Origin: Jatrophihabitans sp. GAS493
GTDB taxonomy: Bacteria > Actinomycetota > Actinomycetes > Mycobacteriales > Jatrophihabitantaceae
Assembly (NCBI RefSeq): GCF_900230215.1
Contig: NZ_LT907982.1
Coordinates: 3,141,001 to 3,205,000 of the forward strand
Direction: 5' to 3'
DNA: 64,000 nt
Part shown: positions 1 through 12,069 of the stretch, piece after piece
How the letters are laid out: every line of letters starts with the position of its first letter
How positions within the stretch are numbered: position 1 is the stretch's first letter
Translations under genes and position numbers: made by a program
The notes under the pieces: generated by a model
Databases searched by the model: none
Told to the model about the DNA's origin: nothing
The model's input: the letters and a program-made list of their open reading frames with translations, nothing else

Positions 1-32
1 CCGGCGCTGACGAGCCGGTGGTGGCCAACTGA
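1..32 (+). CDS. 3' end of the gene upstream of pyrB, probably pyrR (partial)
   Basis: Only nine codons are visible, ending ...GADEPVVAN and a TGA at 30-32 that overlaps the pyrB ATG by one base. The assignment to the pyrimidine regulator/uracil phosphoribosyltransferase PyrR is inferred only from the usual actinobacterial order pyrR-pyrB-pyrC; the visible residues are not diagnostic. The overlap shows it is co-transcribed and probably translationally coupled with pyrB. Confidence 0.45.
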   Translation, partial: GADEPVVAN

Positions 33-973
33 TGGCCCGTCATCTGCTCAGTGCGCACGACCTGGACCGCACCCAGGCGATCGAAATGCTGGATACGGCT
101 GATCGTCTCGACCGTGCGTTGGCCGGTCGGGACGTGAAGAAGCTGCCTCCGCTGCGCGGCCGAACGGTGGTCAATCTCTTCTACGAGGACTCGACGCGGA
201 CCCGTACGTCCTTCGAACTTGCGGCCAAGCGGCTCTCCGCCGACGTCGTCAACTTCTCGGCTAAGGGTTCAAGCGTCTCCAAGGGCGAGTCGCTGAAGGA
301 CACGGCGCTGACTCTGGAGGCGATGGGGGCCGACGCCGTCGTCATCCGGCACTCCTACTCCGGCGCGGCCAATCGCCTCGCGAACTGGGTGCAGGGAAGT
401 GTCATCAACGCCGGCGACGGAACGCACGAGCATCCGACACAGGCGCTGCTGGACGCCTTCACCATTCGCCGCCGTCTCTGCGGCGGCACCGGCGACTTGG
501 CCGGTCTGCGGGTCTCGATCGTGGGGGACGTGCTGCACTCGCGAGTCGCTCGTTCCAACGTCGCTCTGCTGCACACCCTCGGCGCGCAGGTGACACTCGT
601 GGCGCCACCCACTCTGCTGCCGGTCGGCGTCGAGACCTGGACGGCCGGGGTCAGCTATCACCTGGACGAAGCGATTCCGAAGTCGGATGTGGTGATGATG
701 CTGCGGGTGCAGCGAGAGCGCATGTCCAGCGGGTACTTCCCCTCCGCGCGCGAGTATTCGCGGCGCTACGGACTTGATCGGGCTCGCATGGCGGCGCTGC
801 CCGAGGAGTCGATCGTGATGCATCCAGGGCCGATGAACCGCGGCATGGAGATCGCGCCCGAGGTGGCCGACGATCCGAAAAGGTCGGCGATCGTAGAACA
901 GGTAACGAATGGAGTAAGCGTGCGCATGGCGGTCCTCTACCTACTTCTCGGCGGTAACGGAGACGACGTATGA
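32..973 (+). CDS. pyrB: aspartate carbamoyltransferase catalytic subunit
   Basis: Condenses carbamoyl phosphate with aspartate to carbamoyl aspartate, the committed step of UMP synthesis, in the cytoplasm. The 313 aa length is normal for the catalytic chain. The carbamoyl-phosphate motif STRTR is at residues 54-58, HPTQ at 134-137, and a C-terminal HPGPMNRG follows. No regulatory chain gene (pyrI) is present, as is usual in actinobacteria. The ATG overlaps the upstream stop by one base (TGATG), and the TGA overlaps the pyrC ATG (ATGA), so the start is well fixed. Confidence 0.97.
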   Translation: MARHLLSAHDLDRTQAIEMLDTADRLDRALAGRDVKKLPPLRGRTVVNLFYEDSTRTRTSFELAAKRLSADVVNFSAKGSSVSKGESLKDTALTLEAMGADAVVIRHSYSGAANRLANWVQGSVINAGDGTHEHPTQALLDAFTIRRRLCGGTGDLAGLRVSIVGDVLHSRVARSNVALLHTLGAQVTLVAPPTLLPVGVETWTAGVSYHLDEAIPKSDVVMMLRVQRERMSSGYFPSAREYSRRYGLDRARMAALPEESIVMHPGPMNRGMEIAPEVADDPKRSAIVEQVTNGVSVRMAVLYLLLGGNGDDV

Positions 974-2295
974 GCGACGTCCTGCTGCGCAACGTGCGCC
1001 CCTACGGCGGGGACCCGGTGGACGTGCTCATCCGCGATGGCCGAATCGAGTCGATCGAGGCAACCGCAGCCAGCCACGGCGGCGTCGAGTCGAGCGTCGA
1101 CAGCTACGACGGTGCCGGGGCGGTGCTGCTACCCGGTCTGGTCGACCTGCACACGCACCTGCGTGAACCAGGTCGCGAGGACGCCGAGACTGTCGAGACG
1201 GGCTCGGAGGCCGCCGCACTGGGGGGCTACACCGCGGTCTTCGCGATGCCGAACACCGACCCCTGCGCCGACACCGCGGGGGTCGTCGAGCAGGTCTGGC
1301 GTCTGGGGCGGGAGACCGGTCTGGTCGACGTGCAGCCGATCGGTGCGGTGACGCTCGGACGGGCGGGGGAGAAGCTCGCCGAACTCGGCGCGATGGCCGA
1401 CTCGGCGGCCAATGTCCGGGTCTTCAGTGACGACGGTTCATGTGTCTCCGATCCGGCCCTGATGCGCCGCGCACTGGAGTACGTCCGGGCCTTCGACGGC
1501 GTGATCGCCCAGCATGCCGAGGAGCCGCGCCTGACTGCCGGAGCGCAGATGAACGAGGGCATCGTCTCAGCCCGGCTGGGCCTCACCGGCTGGCCGGATG
1601 TCGCCGAGGAGGCGATCATCGCCCGGGACGTGCTGCTGGCCGAGCACGTGAGTTCACGCGTCCACATCTGCCACCTCTCGACCGCCGGCTCGGTTGAGAT
1701 CGTCCGGCGGGCGAAGGCGGCCGGGGTCGCCGTCACCGCGGAGGTCACCCCGCATCACCTGATCCTCACCGACGAGCTGGCCGAGTCCTACGATCCCGTC
1801 TTCAAGGTGAACCCGCCGCTGCGGACCGCCGAGGACGTCAATGCGCTGCGGGCCGGCCTGGCCGACGGCACGATCGACTGTGTCGCCACCGACCACGCCC
1901 CGCACGCTCTGGAGGACAAGGAGACCGAGTGGGGGGCGGCGTCTCCGGGCATGCTCGGACTGCAGACCGCGCTGTCGGTGGTCATCGAGACCATGCTGCT
2001 TCCCGGCTTGCTCGACTGGCGCGGTGTCGCCGACCGGATGAGCCTCGCCCCCGCGCGCATCGGATCGCTCCCGACCCACGGCAACGGCATCGAGGTCGGG
2101 CAGCCGGCCAACCTCACGCTCGTCGACCCGGACGCGCAGTGGACCGTCTCGGCCAGCGAACTCGCCTCCAAATCGACGAACACTCCGTTCGCCGGCTACA
2201 CCCTCCCCGGGAAGGTGGTGGCGACCCTGCTCCGCGGCCGCTTCACCGTGCGCGACGGGTCGCTCGTCCCGGCGGCGGCTCGGGTGTCGGCATGA
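970..2295 (+). CDS. pyrC: dihydroorotase (class I)
   Basis: Cyclises N-carbamoyl-aspartate to dihydroorotate; a zinc amidohydrolase of the TIM-barrel type. The metal-binding HTH (His61, His63) is followed by LREPG, and ATDHAPH near residue 305 gives the catalytic Asp and further ligands. The 441 aa length fits the long class I family found in multicistronic pyr operons. It starts with an ATGA overlap on pyrB and ends with an ATGA overlap into the next gene, indicating coupled translation. Confidence 0.97.
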   Translation: MSDVLLRNVRPYGGDPVDVLIRDGRIESIEATAASHGGVESSVDSYDGAGAVLLPGLVDLHTHLREPGREDAETVETGSEAAALGGYTAVFAMPNTDPCADTAGVVEQVWRLGRETGLVDVQPIGAVTLGRAGEKLAELGAMADSAANVRVFSDDGSCVSDPALMRRALEYVRAFDGVIAQHAEEPRLTAGAQMNEGIVSARLGLTGWPDVAEEAIIARDVLLAEHVSSRVHICHLSTAGSVEIVRRAKAAGVAVTAEVTPHHLILTDELAESYDPVFKVNPPLRTAEDVNALRAGLADGTIDCVATDHAPHALEDKETEWGAASPGMLGLQTALSVVIETMLLPGLLDWRGVADRMSLAPARIGSLPTHGNGIEVGQPANLTLVDPDAQWTVSASELASKSTNTPFAGYTLPGKVVATLLRGRFTVRDGSLVPAAARVSA

Positions 2296-2783
2296 CCCGC
2301 ACCCTCCTGGTGCTGGCCTGCCTGGCGGCGATCCTGCTCTGCTTCGCCGGAATGTGGCTGGGTTGGCGCAACCGCGGCCGGCGCCAAGCCGACCTGCCCC
2401 CCCTGCCATCGCTGCCGCATCGGCTCTCCGACCCCCGTCTCGCGCCGCTGTCGGGCATCTACATCGGCACGACGTACGCGCGCAGCTGGCAGGACCGGGT
2501 CGTGGCCCGGGGACTTGGCCTGCGCGCCACCGCGTCGGTCACCCTGCACGACGAGGGGTTGCTGATCGAGCGGGAGGGCGCCGAGCCGGTCTTCCTGCCA
2601 CTGGGCGACGTACTGAGCGCCCGGCTGGAACCGGCGCTGGCTGGAAAAGTAGTAGGTGAGGGCGGGTTGATGGTGATCAACTGGCGGCTCGGTGAGACCG
2701 AACTCGACACCGGGTTACGGGCCGATGACAAGACCGAGTACCCACAATGGGTACGCGCGATCAACGAACGGGCGATGGTGTGA
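2292..2783 (+). CDS. small membrane-anchored protein between pyrC and carA (PH-like)
   Basis: This 163 aa protein has one N-terminal hydrophobic segment (about residues 3-23) followed by a basic stretch (WRNRGRR) and a soluble, beta-rich domain. It occupies the slot held by the membrane protein Rv1382 in mycobacteria, where its role is unknown. It starts in an ATGA overlap with pyrC, and its stop overlaps the carA GTG, so it is embedded in the translational chain of the pyr operon. That placement suggests a link to pyrimidine metabolism, but nothing in the sequence shows a catalytic function. Confidence 0.88.
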   Translation: MTRTLLVLACLAAILLCFAGMWLGWRNRGRRQADLPPLPSLPHRLSDPRLAPLSGIYIGTTYARSWQDRVVARGLGLRATASVTLHDEGLLIEREGAEPVFLPLGDVLSARLEPALAGKVVGEGGLMVINWRLGETELDTGLRADDKTEYPQWVRAINERAMV

Positions 2784-3930
2784 GCAGAGGCGAAGCCGCG
2801 ATTCTGGTACTCGAGGACGGCCGGACATTCTCCGGGGAATCCTTCGGATCGACCGGGGAGACCTTCGGGGAGGCCGTCTTCAACACGGCTATGACCGGCT
2901 ACCAGGAGACGCTCACCGATCCGTCGTACTACCGCCAGATCGTCGTGCAGACTGCGCCTCACATCGGCAACACCGGGGTGAACGACGAGGACGACGAGTC
3001 ATCACGCATCTGGGTGGCCGGCTACGTCGTGCGTGACCCCGCCCGCCGTTCATCCTCCTGGCGGGCCAAGCGCAGCCTGGACGAGCAGTTGCAGGCCCAG
3101 GGCATCGTCGGGATCAGTGGCATCGACACCCGTGCGCTGACCCGTCATCTGCGCGAGCGGGGGGCGATGCGCTGCGCCATCTCGACCACCAGTTCGCCGG
3201 AGCAGTTGCTGGCCGCCGTTGCCGACAGCGCGCCGATGCTCGGCGCCGACCTCTCCAGTGCCGTCAGCACGCAGCAGCCCTACGTCGTCGAGGCTATCGG
3301 CGAGCATCGCTTCACCGTGGCCGCACTGGACTACGGGATCAAGACGATGACGCCGCACCGGATGGCTGAGCGCGGGATCACCACCCACGTGCTGCCGAGC
3401 AATGCCACCGTCGAGCAGATTCGCGCCGTCGGTGCCGATGCGGTCTTCCTGGCCAATGGCCCGGGCGACCCGGGCACGGCCGACGCTGCCGTCACGACGG
3501 TGCGCGGGCTGCTCCGCGAGGAGGTGCCGATCTTCGGTATCTGTTTCGGCAACCAGATTCTCGGACGGGCCTTCGGCTTCGGCACCTACAAGTTGGGCTA
3601 CGGCCACCGCGGCATCAACCAGCCGGTGCAGGACCGCACCACCGGCAAGGTCGAGATCACCGCCCACAACCACGGCTTCGCCGTCGACGCGCCGACCGAG
3701 CACCCGAGCGAGACCGAGTTCGGATCGGTCGAGGTGAGCCACGTCTGTCTCAACGACGGCGTGGTGGAGGGCCTGATAGCCCGCGATACCAAGGCATTCT
3801 CGGTCCAGTACCACCCCGAGGCAGCGGCCGGCCCGCATGATGCGGCCTATCTCTTCGATCGCTTCGCCGAGCTGCTCGAGGGCACCACGGGCGCCGGAAG
3901 CGGCACCACAACCCCGAAGGGCAACCGGTA

Positions 3931-3931
<1 letters not shown>
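2780..3931 (+). CDS. carA: carbamoyl-phosphate synthase small (glutaminase) subunit
   Basis: Hydrolyses glutamine and channels ammonia to CarB. I chose GTG at 2780 because it makes a GTGA overlap with the preceding stop; an ATG at 2747 lies inside the previous gene and precedes the conserved N-terminus by more than needed. From 2780 the protein is 383 aa. The class I amidotransferase triad is visible: Cys255 in GICFGNQ, then His345 and Glu347 in YHPE. The usual GHQ after the nucleophile is GNQ here. Its TAA overlaps the carB ATG by one base. Confidence 0.96.
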
Positions 3932-7238
<3,307 letters not shown>

Positions 7239-7242
<4 letters not shown>

Positions 7243-8123
7243 CCCAGCCCGTCGGCGTCGAACGAACCCGGCCGGTGCAGGAGAAGGCGGAGATCTTCGC
7301 GTTGCAGAAGGTGGGGGAGTACCTGCAGTTCACCGTGGTTGCGCCCGGGATCGCCGCCGGCTTCCGGCCCGGCCACTTCGTGGCGGTGGGCGTCGGCGGC
7401 GCGCAGACCTCGATGCTGCTGCGCCGATCCTTCGCCCTCTACGGAGCGACCCCGACCAGCGACTTCGCCGGCACGATTCAATTCGTCGTCGCCGCGCACG
7501 GACCGGGAACGCAGTGGCTGGTCGAACGTCGGGTCGGTGAGGTGCTCGACATTCTCGGCCCGCTGGGAACACCCTTCCCGATGCCGCCGAAGGCCACGCC
7601 GGCGGTCCTGGTCGGCGGCGGTTACGGCACGGCGCCGCTGATCCCACTCGCCCAACGACTCATCGAACAGGGCAGCGATGTCGAGATCATTCTCGGGGCG
7701 GCCACCTCAACCCGGCTCTTCGGTGAGTTGGTGGCCAAACGAGCGGTCGGCGCGGTGACGGTGACCACCGACGACGGGAGCGCCGGGATCCGGGGCCGGG
7801 TCACCGATGTGCTCGACGACGCGATCGCCCGAATCAAGGCCGAGGTCGTCTACGCCTGCGGTCCGATGCCGATGCTGCGTGCGGTCGGTGACGTGGCCCG
7901 CCGCAATGCGATTCCGGCTCAGGTCGCGGTCGAGGAGTCGATGGCCTGCGGAGTCGGTGTCTGTATGACGTGCGTGCTGCCGGTCCGAGGAGACGACGGT
8001 CGTTCCCGGATGGTGCGTTCCTGCGTCGACGGGCCGGTCTTCCTCGCCGATCGGGTGCGCTGGGACGACGTCGGACGCGTTCCGCACGACATTCTCGGAG
8101 CCGATGCGATGGTGGGTAACTGA
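7239..8123 (+). CDS. pyrK: dihydroorotate dehydrogenase electron-transfer subunit (FAD, 2Fe-2S)
   Basis: Passes electrons from PyrD flavin to NAD. The start is ATG 7239, in an ATGA overlap with carB. The 294 aa product has a ferredoxin-reductase-like FAD-binding barrel (RRSFALY near residues 62-68), an NAD-binding part with VGGGYGTAP near 125, and a C-terminal 2Fe-2S site with Cys237, Cys242, Cys245 and Cys262 in the PyrK spacing. Its position directly before a class 1 PyrD makes the function clear. Confidence 0.93.
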
Positions 8124-9097
8124 TGGCCGACATGACCACCCGACTGGCGTCGGCGACCTTCGCCAACCCGGTCTTCACCGCCTCCGGATGCGCGGCGGCC
8201 GGGCGTGAGTTGGGGCAGTTCTTCGACGTCTCCGAACTCGGCGCCGTGGTGACGAAGTCGATCATGCCCCGGGCCCGCTCCGGCCGTCCCACACCTCGGA
8301 TGGTCGAGACGCCCAGCGGCATGCTCAACTCGATCGGCCTACAGGGCCCGGGGATCGACTCCTTCATCGAGAACGACCTGGCCTGGCTGCAGGCCAACAA
8401 CGCGAAGACGGTCGTCTCCATCGCCGGCGGGAGCACCGACGACTTCGTAGCGGCCGCCCGCAAGCTGCACGGCCACCCGGCGGTATCGATGCTTGAGGTG
8501 AACATCTCCTGTCCCAATGTGGAGAGCCGCGGGCAGGTCTTCGCCTGCGATGTGACCGCCTCCTCGCGGGTGATCGGTGCGGTGCGCCGGGCGGCCGACC
8601 CGCGCATCCCGATCTTCGCCAAGCTGACCCCGGACGTCACCGACATCACCCTGATCGCGCGGGCCTGCGCCGACGCCGGTGCCGACGGGGTCTCACTCAT
8701 CAACACGCTGCTCGGCATGTCGATCAACACCGACACCCTCTCCCCGGCGCTGGGCGGGGTGACCGGTGGGCTCTCCGGTCCGGCCATCCGTCCGGTCGCG
8801 GTGCGCTGTGTGTGGCAGGTACGCAAAGCCCTTCCGCACCTTCCGATTCTCGGCATGGGCGGCATCCGTAGCGGATTGGACGCACTCGAGTTCATCCTCG
8901 CCGGGGCCTCGGCGGTGTCGGTCGGGACCTCGGTCTTCGGAGATCCGTCGGTGCTGCTGCGGGTACGCGACGAGCTGGAGACCGCGCTGGACGACCGGGG
9001 CTTCGCTTCACTCGCCGACGCCGTCGGCTACGCCCACCTCTCCGGTGCCGAACGCACCGCCCGCGCCGAAGCGCTCGCTCCGGCGGAGACGTCGTGA
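8123..9097 (+). CDS. pyrD: dihydroorotate dehydrogenase, class 1B catalytic subunit
   Basis: Oxidises dihydroorotate to orotate with FMN. The 324 aa protein lacks the N-terminal membrane helix of quinone-dependent class 2 enzymes and has the class 1 catalytic cysteine (Cys130 in NISCPN) where class 2 enzymes carry serine. Together with the adjoining PyrK this defines a soluble NAD-linked class 1B enzyme. It starts one base inside the pyrK stop (TGATG) and ends in a GTGA overlap with pyrF. Confidence 0.96.
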   Translation: MADMTTRLASATFANPVFTASGCAAAGRELGQFFDVSELGAVVTKSIMPRARSGRPTPRMVETPSGMLNSIGLQGPGIDSFIENDLAWLQANNAKTVVSIAGGSTDDFVAAARKLHGHPAVSMLEVNISCPNVESRGQVFACDVTASSRVIGAVRRAADPRIPIFAKLTPDVTDITLIARACADAGADGVSLINTLLGMSINTDTLSPALGGVTGGLSGPAIRPVAVRCVWQVRKALPHLPILGMGGIRSGLDALEFILAGASAVSVGTSVFGDPSVLLRVRDELETALDDRGFASLADAVGYAHLSGAERTARAEALAPAETS

Positions 9098-9924
9098 CCA
9101 GTTTCGGCGCTCGCCTGGACGAGGCGCTGAATGCGCGGGGCTCGCTCTGCGCTGGCATCGACCCGCACGCGGGGCTCCTCGCATCCTGGGGGCTGGCCGA
9201 CGATGTCGCCTCGTTGGAGCGCTTCTCGATGAGTTGCGTCGAGGCATTCGGCGACTCGGTGGCGGTCGTCAAGCCGCAGTCCGCCTTCTTCGAACGGTTT
9301 GGATCGGCCGGCGTCGCCGTGCTCGAGCGCACCGTCGCCGGGTTGCGGGAACAGGGTGCGTTGGTCGTGTTGGATGTGAAGCGCGGTGACATCGGGTCGA
9401 CGATGGCCGCCTACGCCGACGCCTACCTCGATCAGAAGTCGCCGCTGGCCGTAGACGCCATCACGGTCAGCCCCTTCCTGGGGGTGGGCTCACTCCAGCC
9501 GGCGTTCGCGCTGGCCGAGGTGAATGACGCCGGGGTCTTCGTGCTCGCGCTCACCTCCAATCCGGAGGGCCCAGAGGTCCAGCACGCGCGCGGCGAAGAC
9601 GGGCGAACGGTGGCCCAGACGGTGATCGACGAGCTGGCGGCCCGTAACGCGACGGCGTCGCCGATGGGAGACTTCGGCGTCGTGGTGGGCGCGACCATCG
9701 GATCTTCGGTGGCCGACCTGAGCACCCTGAACGGGCCGTTCCTGGTGCCGGGGGTCGGTGCCCAGGGTGGCACGCCGGAGAGCGTCCGCCGCATCTTCGG
9801 GGCTTCGCTGCGGAACGTGATCCCCAGCGTCTCCCGGGAGATTCTCGGCACCGGCCCCGACGTCGCGGCGCTGCGAGCGGCGGTGGCCGAGCGGGTTGAG
9901 GCCTTCGCCTTCCTCCGCGGCTAG
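9094..9924 (+). CDS. pyrF: orotidine-5'-phosphate decarboxylase (type 2)
   Basis: Last step to UMP. The catalytic motif DVKRGDI places Lys96 between Asp94 and Asp99, and the 276 aa length and surrounding sequence fit the longer type 2 family typical of mycobacteria and relatives rather than the approximately 235 aa type 1. It starts at a GTG overlapping the pyrD stop and is the final gene of the operon; the next gene is on the other strand. No clear terminator hairpin with a T-run follows. Confidence 0.96.
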   Translation: MTSFGARLDEALNARGSLCAGIDPHAGLLASWGLADDVASLERFSMSCVEAFGDSVAVVKPQSAFFERFGSAGVAVLERTVAGLREQGALVVLDVKRGDIGSTMAAYADAYLDQKSPLAVDAITVSPFLGVGSLQPAFALAEVNDAGVFVLALTSNPEGPEVQHARGEDGRTVAQTVIDELAARNATASPMGDFGVVVGATIGSSVADLSTLNGPFLVPGVGAQGGTPESVRRIFGASLRNVIPSVSREILGTGPDVAALRAAVAERVEAFAFLRG

Positions 9925-9961
9925 CCGTCGCCCGGACTACCTTCGACGCTTGCGCTAAAGG

Positions 9962-10909
9962 TCAGCCAACCGCGGTGATGGCGCTGAGTTCCTCGCGCTC
10001 ACTCGCCGTTGGTCGCCACCGCCCGGCATCCACGTTGGCCTGCACCTGGGCGGCCGACGTGGCGCCGGCGATCACGCTGCTCACAGTTGGCTGGGCGGCC
10101 AGACCACCGATCGCCACCTCCAGCAGCGAGATCGAGCGGGCGTTCGCGAAGTACTCGAGCTTGTCGACGACGTCGAAGACCCGGTCGGTCAACTGTGCCT
10201 CGCGACCCCAGGCCTGCAACCGACTACCAGCCGGCGCCGCCTGCCCGCGGCGGTACTTGCCGGTGAGGATGCCACTGGCGAGGGGAAAGTAGGGGAGCAG
10301 CCCGAGGCCGTACTTCTGCAGGGCCGGAACGACGTCGGTCTCCACGCCCCGTTCGAGCAGGCTGTATTCGTTCTGAGCGCTGATGAAGTGCTCGTAGCCG
10401 CGAGTGCGGGCGATCCACTCGGCGTCGGCGACCTGCCAACCACTGAAGTTCGAGTGACCCAGGTAGCGCACCTTGCCGCTGCGCACCAGGTCGGTGAGCG
10501 CCGCGAGCGTCTCCTCTATCGGAGTGAGCGGATCGGGGCGATGCAGCTGGTACAGGTCGATCCAATCCGTCTGCAGCAGCCGTAGTGACCGCTCCACCGC
10601 CCGCTGGATGTACCGACGTGACCCGCGCGCGCCCCAGTCCTCGCCGTTGGCGCCGTTGAGGTCGGAGCCGAACTTCGTCGCCAGCACGATCGAGTCCCGG
10701 TCCTTGCCCAGCAGTTCGCCCAGGCGCTGCTCGGAGAGGCCGTAGGAGTCGGCGGTGTCGAAGAGCGTGATGCCGGCGTCGAGTGCGGCATGGACGACCT
10801 CGCGACTCTCATCGGCATCCAACTTGAAGCCGAGATTGTTGCAGCCCAAGCCCACGTCGGAGACGACCAGGCCGGAGTTTCCGAGTCGGCGGAACCCAAT
10901 ATCAGACAT
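9962..10909 (-). CDS. aldo/keto reductase
   Basis: NAD(P)H-dependent oxidoreductase of the AKR superfamily (KCAB/YajO-like), 315 aa from ATG 10909. The catalytic tetrad is present: Asp51, Tyr56, Lys79 in ATKF and His123 in QLHRPD. Longer upstream starts would run into gmk; ATG 10909 is favoured because a -10-like TAACGT lies exactly 7 nt upstream and the conserved N-terminus begins here. The substrate cannot be predicted. It sits divergently from gmk, where many actinobacteria carry mihF. Confidence 0.93.
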   Translation of the reverse strand: MSDIGFRRLGNSGLVVSDVGLGCNNLGFKLDADESREVVHAALDAGITLFDTADSYGLSEQRLGELLGKDRDSIVLATKFGSDLNGANGEDWGARGSRRYIQRAVERSLRLLQTDWIDLYQLHRPDPLTPIEETLAALTDLVRSGKVRYLGHSNFSGWQVADAEWIARTRGYEHFISAQNEYSLLERGVETDVVPALQKYGLGLLPYFPLASGILTGKYRRGQAAPAGSRLQAWGREAQLTDRVFDVVDKLEYFANARSISLLEVAIGGLAAQPTVSSVIAGATSAAQVQANVDAGRWRPTASEREELSAITAVG

Positions 10910-10916
10910 GATCGCG

Positions 10917-10922
10917 ACGTTA
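10917..10922 (-). promoter_or_regulatory. -10 hexamer for the aldo/keto reductase gene
   Basis: On the minus strand TAACGT fits the actinobacterial TANNNT -10 pattern and ends 7 nt before the ATG at 10909, so transcription would begin at or next to the start codon (leaderless mRNA). No convincing -35 element is seen. Confidence 0.4.
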
Positions 10923-10935
10923 CCGGGTGCCCGGT
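10922..10935. promoter_or_regulatory. perfect palindrome between aldo/keto reductase and gmk
   Basis: ACCGGG-TG-CCCGGT is a perfect 6+2+6 inverted repeat in the 88 nt divergent region. It touches the upstream edge of the reductase -10 element and could be an operator. No regulator gene lies beside it, so the binding protein is unknown. Confidence 0.3.
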
Positions 10936-10960
10936 GAACGGCCTTCGGGGCCCGTTCGAG

Positions 10961-10990
10961 TTCACGCTCGCTGCGTCCGCGCGGTATCTT
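10961..10990 (+). promoter_or_regulatory. gmk promoter (leaderless)
   Basis: TTCACG (-35-like, 10961-10966), an 18 nt spacer, then TATCTT (10985-10990). The hexamer ends 7 nt before the gmk ATG at 10998, so the predicted transcript starts at the initiation codon; no Shine-Dalgarno sequence is present. Confidence 0.45.
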
Positions 10991-10997
10991 CCCGAAC

Positions 10998-11558
10998 ATG
11001 ACCGCTCGACTGACCGTGCTCTCAGGACCGTCCGGCGTCGGCAAGGGAACCGTCGTCTCGGCCATCCGGCGCGCGTACCCGCAGATCTGGGTCTCGGTCT
11101 CGGCCACGACCCGCAGCCCACGCCCGGGTGAGCGCGATGGCGTCGAATACAGCTTCGTGGACCGCGAGCGCTTCGAGGAACTGATCCGGCAGTCCGCACT
11201 ACTGGAGTACGCCGAGTTCGCCGGAAATCTCTACGGGACGCCGCGGGAGCCGGTGCTGCGACGGCTGGAGCAGGCCGAACCGACGCTGCTCGAGATCGAG
11301 CTGCAGGGGGCCCGCCAGGTCCGGGAGGCGATGCCGGACGCGCAGTTCGTATTCCTGGCCCCGCCGTCCTGGGCCGAATTGGAGCGGCGCCTGATCGGGC
11401 GCGGCACCGAGTCCAGCGAGGTCATCGATGCGAGACTGGCTCGGGCCAAGATCGAGCTGGACGCCGGTGACGAATTCGACAAGATCGTCGTCAACGACGA
11501 TGTCAGCGAGACTGCGGCCCAGTTGGTATCATTGATCGAGTCTGTCTGCAGTAAATAG
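10998..11558 (+). CDS. gmk: guanylate kinase
   Basis: Phosphorylates GMP/dGMP to GDP/dGDP. The 186 aa protein begins with a P-loop GPSGVGKG at residues 9-16 and continues with the conserved TTRSPRPGE and GVEYSFV GMP-binding segments. It is followed by rpoZ, coaBC and metK, the canonical actinobacterial order. The ATG has no SD sequence but a well placed -10 hexamer, consistent with leaderless translation. The usual upstream neighbour mihF is missing here. Confidence 0.96.
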   Translation: MTARLTVLSGPSGVGKGTVVSAIRRAYPQIWVSVSATTRSPRPGERDGVEYSFVDRERFEELIRQSALLEYAEFAGNLYGTPREPVLRRLEQAEPTLLEIELQGARQVREAMPDAQFVFLAPPSWAELERRLIGRGTESSEVIDARLARAKIELDAGDEFDKIVVNDDVSETAAQLVSLIESVCSK

Positions 11559-11566
11559 CCGCGCTG

Positions 11567-11629
11567 CAGCTCTGTTCGTACCCAGCAGCTGTGTTCACCA
11601 GCTGTTTAGCCAGCTGTATTAGCTAGCTG
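11567..11629. repeat. periodic CAGCTG array in the gmk-rpoZ spacer
   Basis: Four to five degenerate copies of a 12-13 nt unit whose core is the palindrome CAGCTG: perfect cores at 11586, 11599 and 11611, TAGCTG at 11624 and a diverged CAGCTC at 11567. The inter-core sequence is also similar (TGTNTTNNC). The spacing of a little over one helical turn places the cores on nearly the same face of the helix. The surrounding spacer is 171 nt and otherwise AT-richer than its neighbours. Confidence 0.55.
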
Positions 11630-11678
11630 CTGCGGGTCCGTAGCGGCAGCCGGCGAGCAGAGGCAGACAAGTTAGAAA

Positions 11679-11705
11679 GCTGCAGTTCCAGCTACTGCCT
11701 GCAGC
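11679..11705 (+). other. stem-loop in the rpoZ leader
   Basis: GCTGCAG (11679-11685) and CTGCAGC (11699-11705) form a perfect 7 bp stem with a 13 nt loop, ending 24 nt before the rpoZ GTG. There is no T-run, so it is more likely a leader structure than a terminator. Confidence 0.4.
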
Positions 11706-11729
11706 AACCCGAAACTGAGAAGGTTATCT

Positions 11730-11993
11730 GTGTCCGGAATCGTGTCCGCACCCGAAGGCATCACCAACCCGCCGATCGACGAGCTCCTCGACCGTACCCA
11801 GTCGAAGTACGCCCTGGTCATCATCGCCGCCAAGCGAGCGCGCCAGGTCAACGCGTACTACAGCCAGCTCGGTGACGGCCTGCTCGAGTACGTCGGACCG
11901 CTCGTCGACACCGCCCCGCAGGAGAAGCCGCTCTCGATCGCGCTCCGCGAGATCAACAGCGACCTGATCGAATTCAAGCCCTCCGAAGGCTGA
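11730..11993 (+). CDS. rpoZ: DNA-directed RNA polymerase omega subunit
   Basis: Small subunit that stabilises the beta' subunit in RNA polymerase. The 87 aa sequence carries the omega core ([15 protein letters not shown], then AAKRARQVN) near residues 13-38. The start is GTG 11730 with a purine-rich GAGAAGG about 6 nt upstream. Genes gmk and coaBC flank it as in most actinobacteria. Confidence 0.95.
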   Translation: MSGIVSAPEGITNPPIDELLDRTQSKYALVIIAAKRARQVNAYYSQLGDGLLEYVGPLVDTAPQEKPLSIALREINSDLIEFKPSEG

Positions 11994-12069
11994 CCCATCA
12001 CCGTCCGGTGGCCGGTTGCAGTTATCTGCGCATCAGTCTGACCGTCTCGACGGCGAAGGTCGGTGACTC

